Origin: Trebonia sp.
GTDB lineage: Bacteria > Actinomycetota > Actinomycetes > Streptosporangiales > Streptosporangiaceae
Direction of reading: 5' to 3'
DNA: 5,369 nt
NCBI GenBank assembly: GCA_030038035.1
Contig: JASHPP010000755.1
Coordinates: 1-5,369, forward strand
In this document: piece by piece, positions 4,663 through 5,369 of the stretch
Layout: every line of letters begins with the position of its first letter
How positions within the stretch are numbered: the stretch's first letter is position 1
Made by a program: the position numbers and the translations under genes
Notes under the pieces: model-generated
Databases searched by the model: none
The model's input: only the letters and a program-made list of their open reading frames with translations
What the model was told of the DNA's origin: nothing

Positions 4663-5369
4663 GCAGGCAACGGCACCCTGACACCGATACGCTGGCTAGC
4701 TACCTGGCGGGGCTGGCGGGCGGGTTCCGTGGCAGGCGGCTCGCGGCGCACGTCGCCAGGTGTCCCCGTTGCGCGTCGGTCAGCGACCAGCTCGGCGAGG
4801 TCAGCTCGGCGCTGGCAGCCGTGCCCGCGCCGGCCTTGCCTGAAGCCTTCCAGCGCCAGATACTCGCCGCCATTGCCGCCGAGGCTGCCACGCGTGCCGG
4901 TGCCGCGAACGCGGCCGAGCCCGCTCTCGCCGGGGCGAGTCCGGGCGCCGTGACGGCTCGTGACGCGGCTGCCGACCGGGACTCCGCGACCGGTGTCCCT
5001 GCGCACCGCCGATCGCCCCGGGCACCAGTGTCACGCCGTCGGCGCGGCCCGCGGTTCCGGCTCGCGATGGCGATGGCACCCGTGCTTGCCTGCCTGCTCG
5101 CCGGGTTCGGGTACCTGCTGAGCCAGCCAAGCGCGTCGTCTGGGCCGGCAGGGACCACCGCGGCTGCTCCGGCCGCCCGCAGCGCGAACGCGCCGGCGGC
5201 GTCGCCGGGCGCGAACGCGATTTCGCCGGTCACCGGTGACCGCAAGTTCGCCGTGATCGCGAGCGGCACCAGCTACCTGAAGGCCACGCTGCGCGAGCAG
5301 GTCAGCGCCGAGCTGGCCGTGTACACGCACAGCGAGGCGGTCAACACACCCGTGCCCAGCGGGACGCCG
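4659..5369 (+). CDS. rsmA: Membrane anti-sigma factor, RsmA-like (partial, runs off the window)
   Basis: The start ATG overlaps the sigM stop as ATGA, preceded by GGAGGGAGG, so the two are likely translationally coupled to balance sigma and inhibitor. The frame stays open for 237 residues to the window end. Residues 1-60 resemble a zinc-finger anti-sigma domain: DTLASYLAGLAGG and then H31-x3-C35-x2-C38 (HVARCPRC), which would clamp SigM in the cytoplasm. An Ala-rich linker with basic clusters (HRRSPRAPVSRRRRG) follows, then one membrane helix about 135-153, and an external domain from 155 on that starts with an Ala/Ser/Pro-rich stretch. The only other Cys seen is C145 in the helix. In Streptomyces coelicolor the SigM antagonist RsmA has been reported to bind a [2Fe-2S] cluster; whether this protein binds zinc or iron-sulfur cannot be read from sequence. 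The name is from context and domain layout. Confidence 0.85.
   Translation, partial: MSRQRHPDTDTLASYLAGLAGGFRGRRLAAHVARCPRCASVSDQLGEVSSALAAVPAPALPEAFQRQILAAIAAEAATRAGAANAAEPALAGASPGAVTARDAAADRDSATGVPAHRRSPRAPVSRRRRGPRFRLAMAMAPVLACLLAGFGYLLSQPSASSGPAGTTAAAPAARSANAPAASPGANAISPVTGDRKFAVIASGTSYLKATLREQVSAELAVYTHSEAVNTPVPSGTP
5227..5242. repeat. Perfect 16-base palindrome inside the anti-sigma gene
   Basis: CGGTCACCGGTGACCG reads identically on both strands. It encodes part of SPVTGDRK in the external domain. A perfect 8-base arm with no spacer is rare by chance, though high GC raises the odds. It could be a protein-binding site or an incidental codon effect. Confidence 0.5.

Overview
The window looks like a piece of an actinobacterial chromosome. 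It is very GC-rich with strongly G/C-ending codons, all genes lie on the + strand, and it carries a recognisable actinobacterial order: murJ (lipid II flippase), a membrane-anchored pseudokinase, an ECF sigma factor of the SigM type, and its membrane anti-sigma factor. In relatives this block commonly lies near the replication origin, upstream of trxB-trxA and parAB. The genus cannot be fixed from the sequence. A non-mycobacterial actinomycete is favoured, because MurJ and the pseudokinase are separate genes rather than one MviN fusion.

Layout. Bases 1-63 hold the last codons of an upstream gene with a Pro/Thr/Ser/Gly-rich tail. A strong Shine-Dalgarno at 71-76 follows, but the TTG start it serves (82) is out of frame with murJ. 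The murJ frame is open and codon-biased from 86 yet has no start codon until GTG 173, so the 5' end is either frameshifted or unusual. murJ ends at 1960 in an AT-rich patch with a rare TTA codon and a possible promoter. The 280-base gap 1961-2240 is not empty: it holds a clustered CAATG pentamer, a strong 12-base-arm inverted repeat with pseudoknot potential, and a 29-codon reading frame (2148-2237) that stops three bases before the next gene. The pseudokinase gene (2241-3839) encodes a kinase fold lacking its catalytic residues, one membrane helix and an outside discoidin-like domain. sigM (3856-4662) follows after 16 bases and overlaps the anti-sigma gene (4659 to the window end) by an ATGA junction.

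How the genes fit together. MurJ moves lipid II across the membrane for peptidoglycan synthesis. The pseudokinase corresponds to the regulatory half of mycobacterial MviN, which is known to link MurJ to Ser/Thr-kinase signalling through an FHA-domain partner. The sigma/anti-sigma pair is an envelope or redox stress switch. A good ECF-type promoter match (GGGAACC-N16-CGTC, 4609-4635) inside the end of sigM, just before the anti-sigma start, suggests the sigma factor may boost its own inhibitor independently of the rest of the operon.

There is no sign of a mobile element, CRISPR array, tRNA or rRNA. The most novel signals are regulatory: the internal ECF promoter, the leader between murJ and the pseudokinase gene, and the murJ start anomaly.
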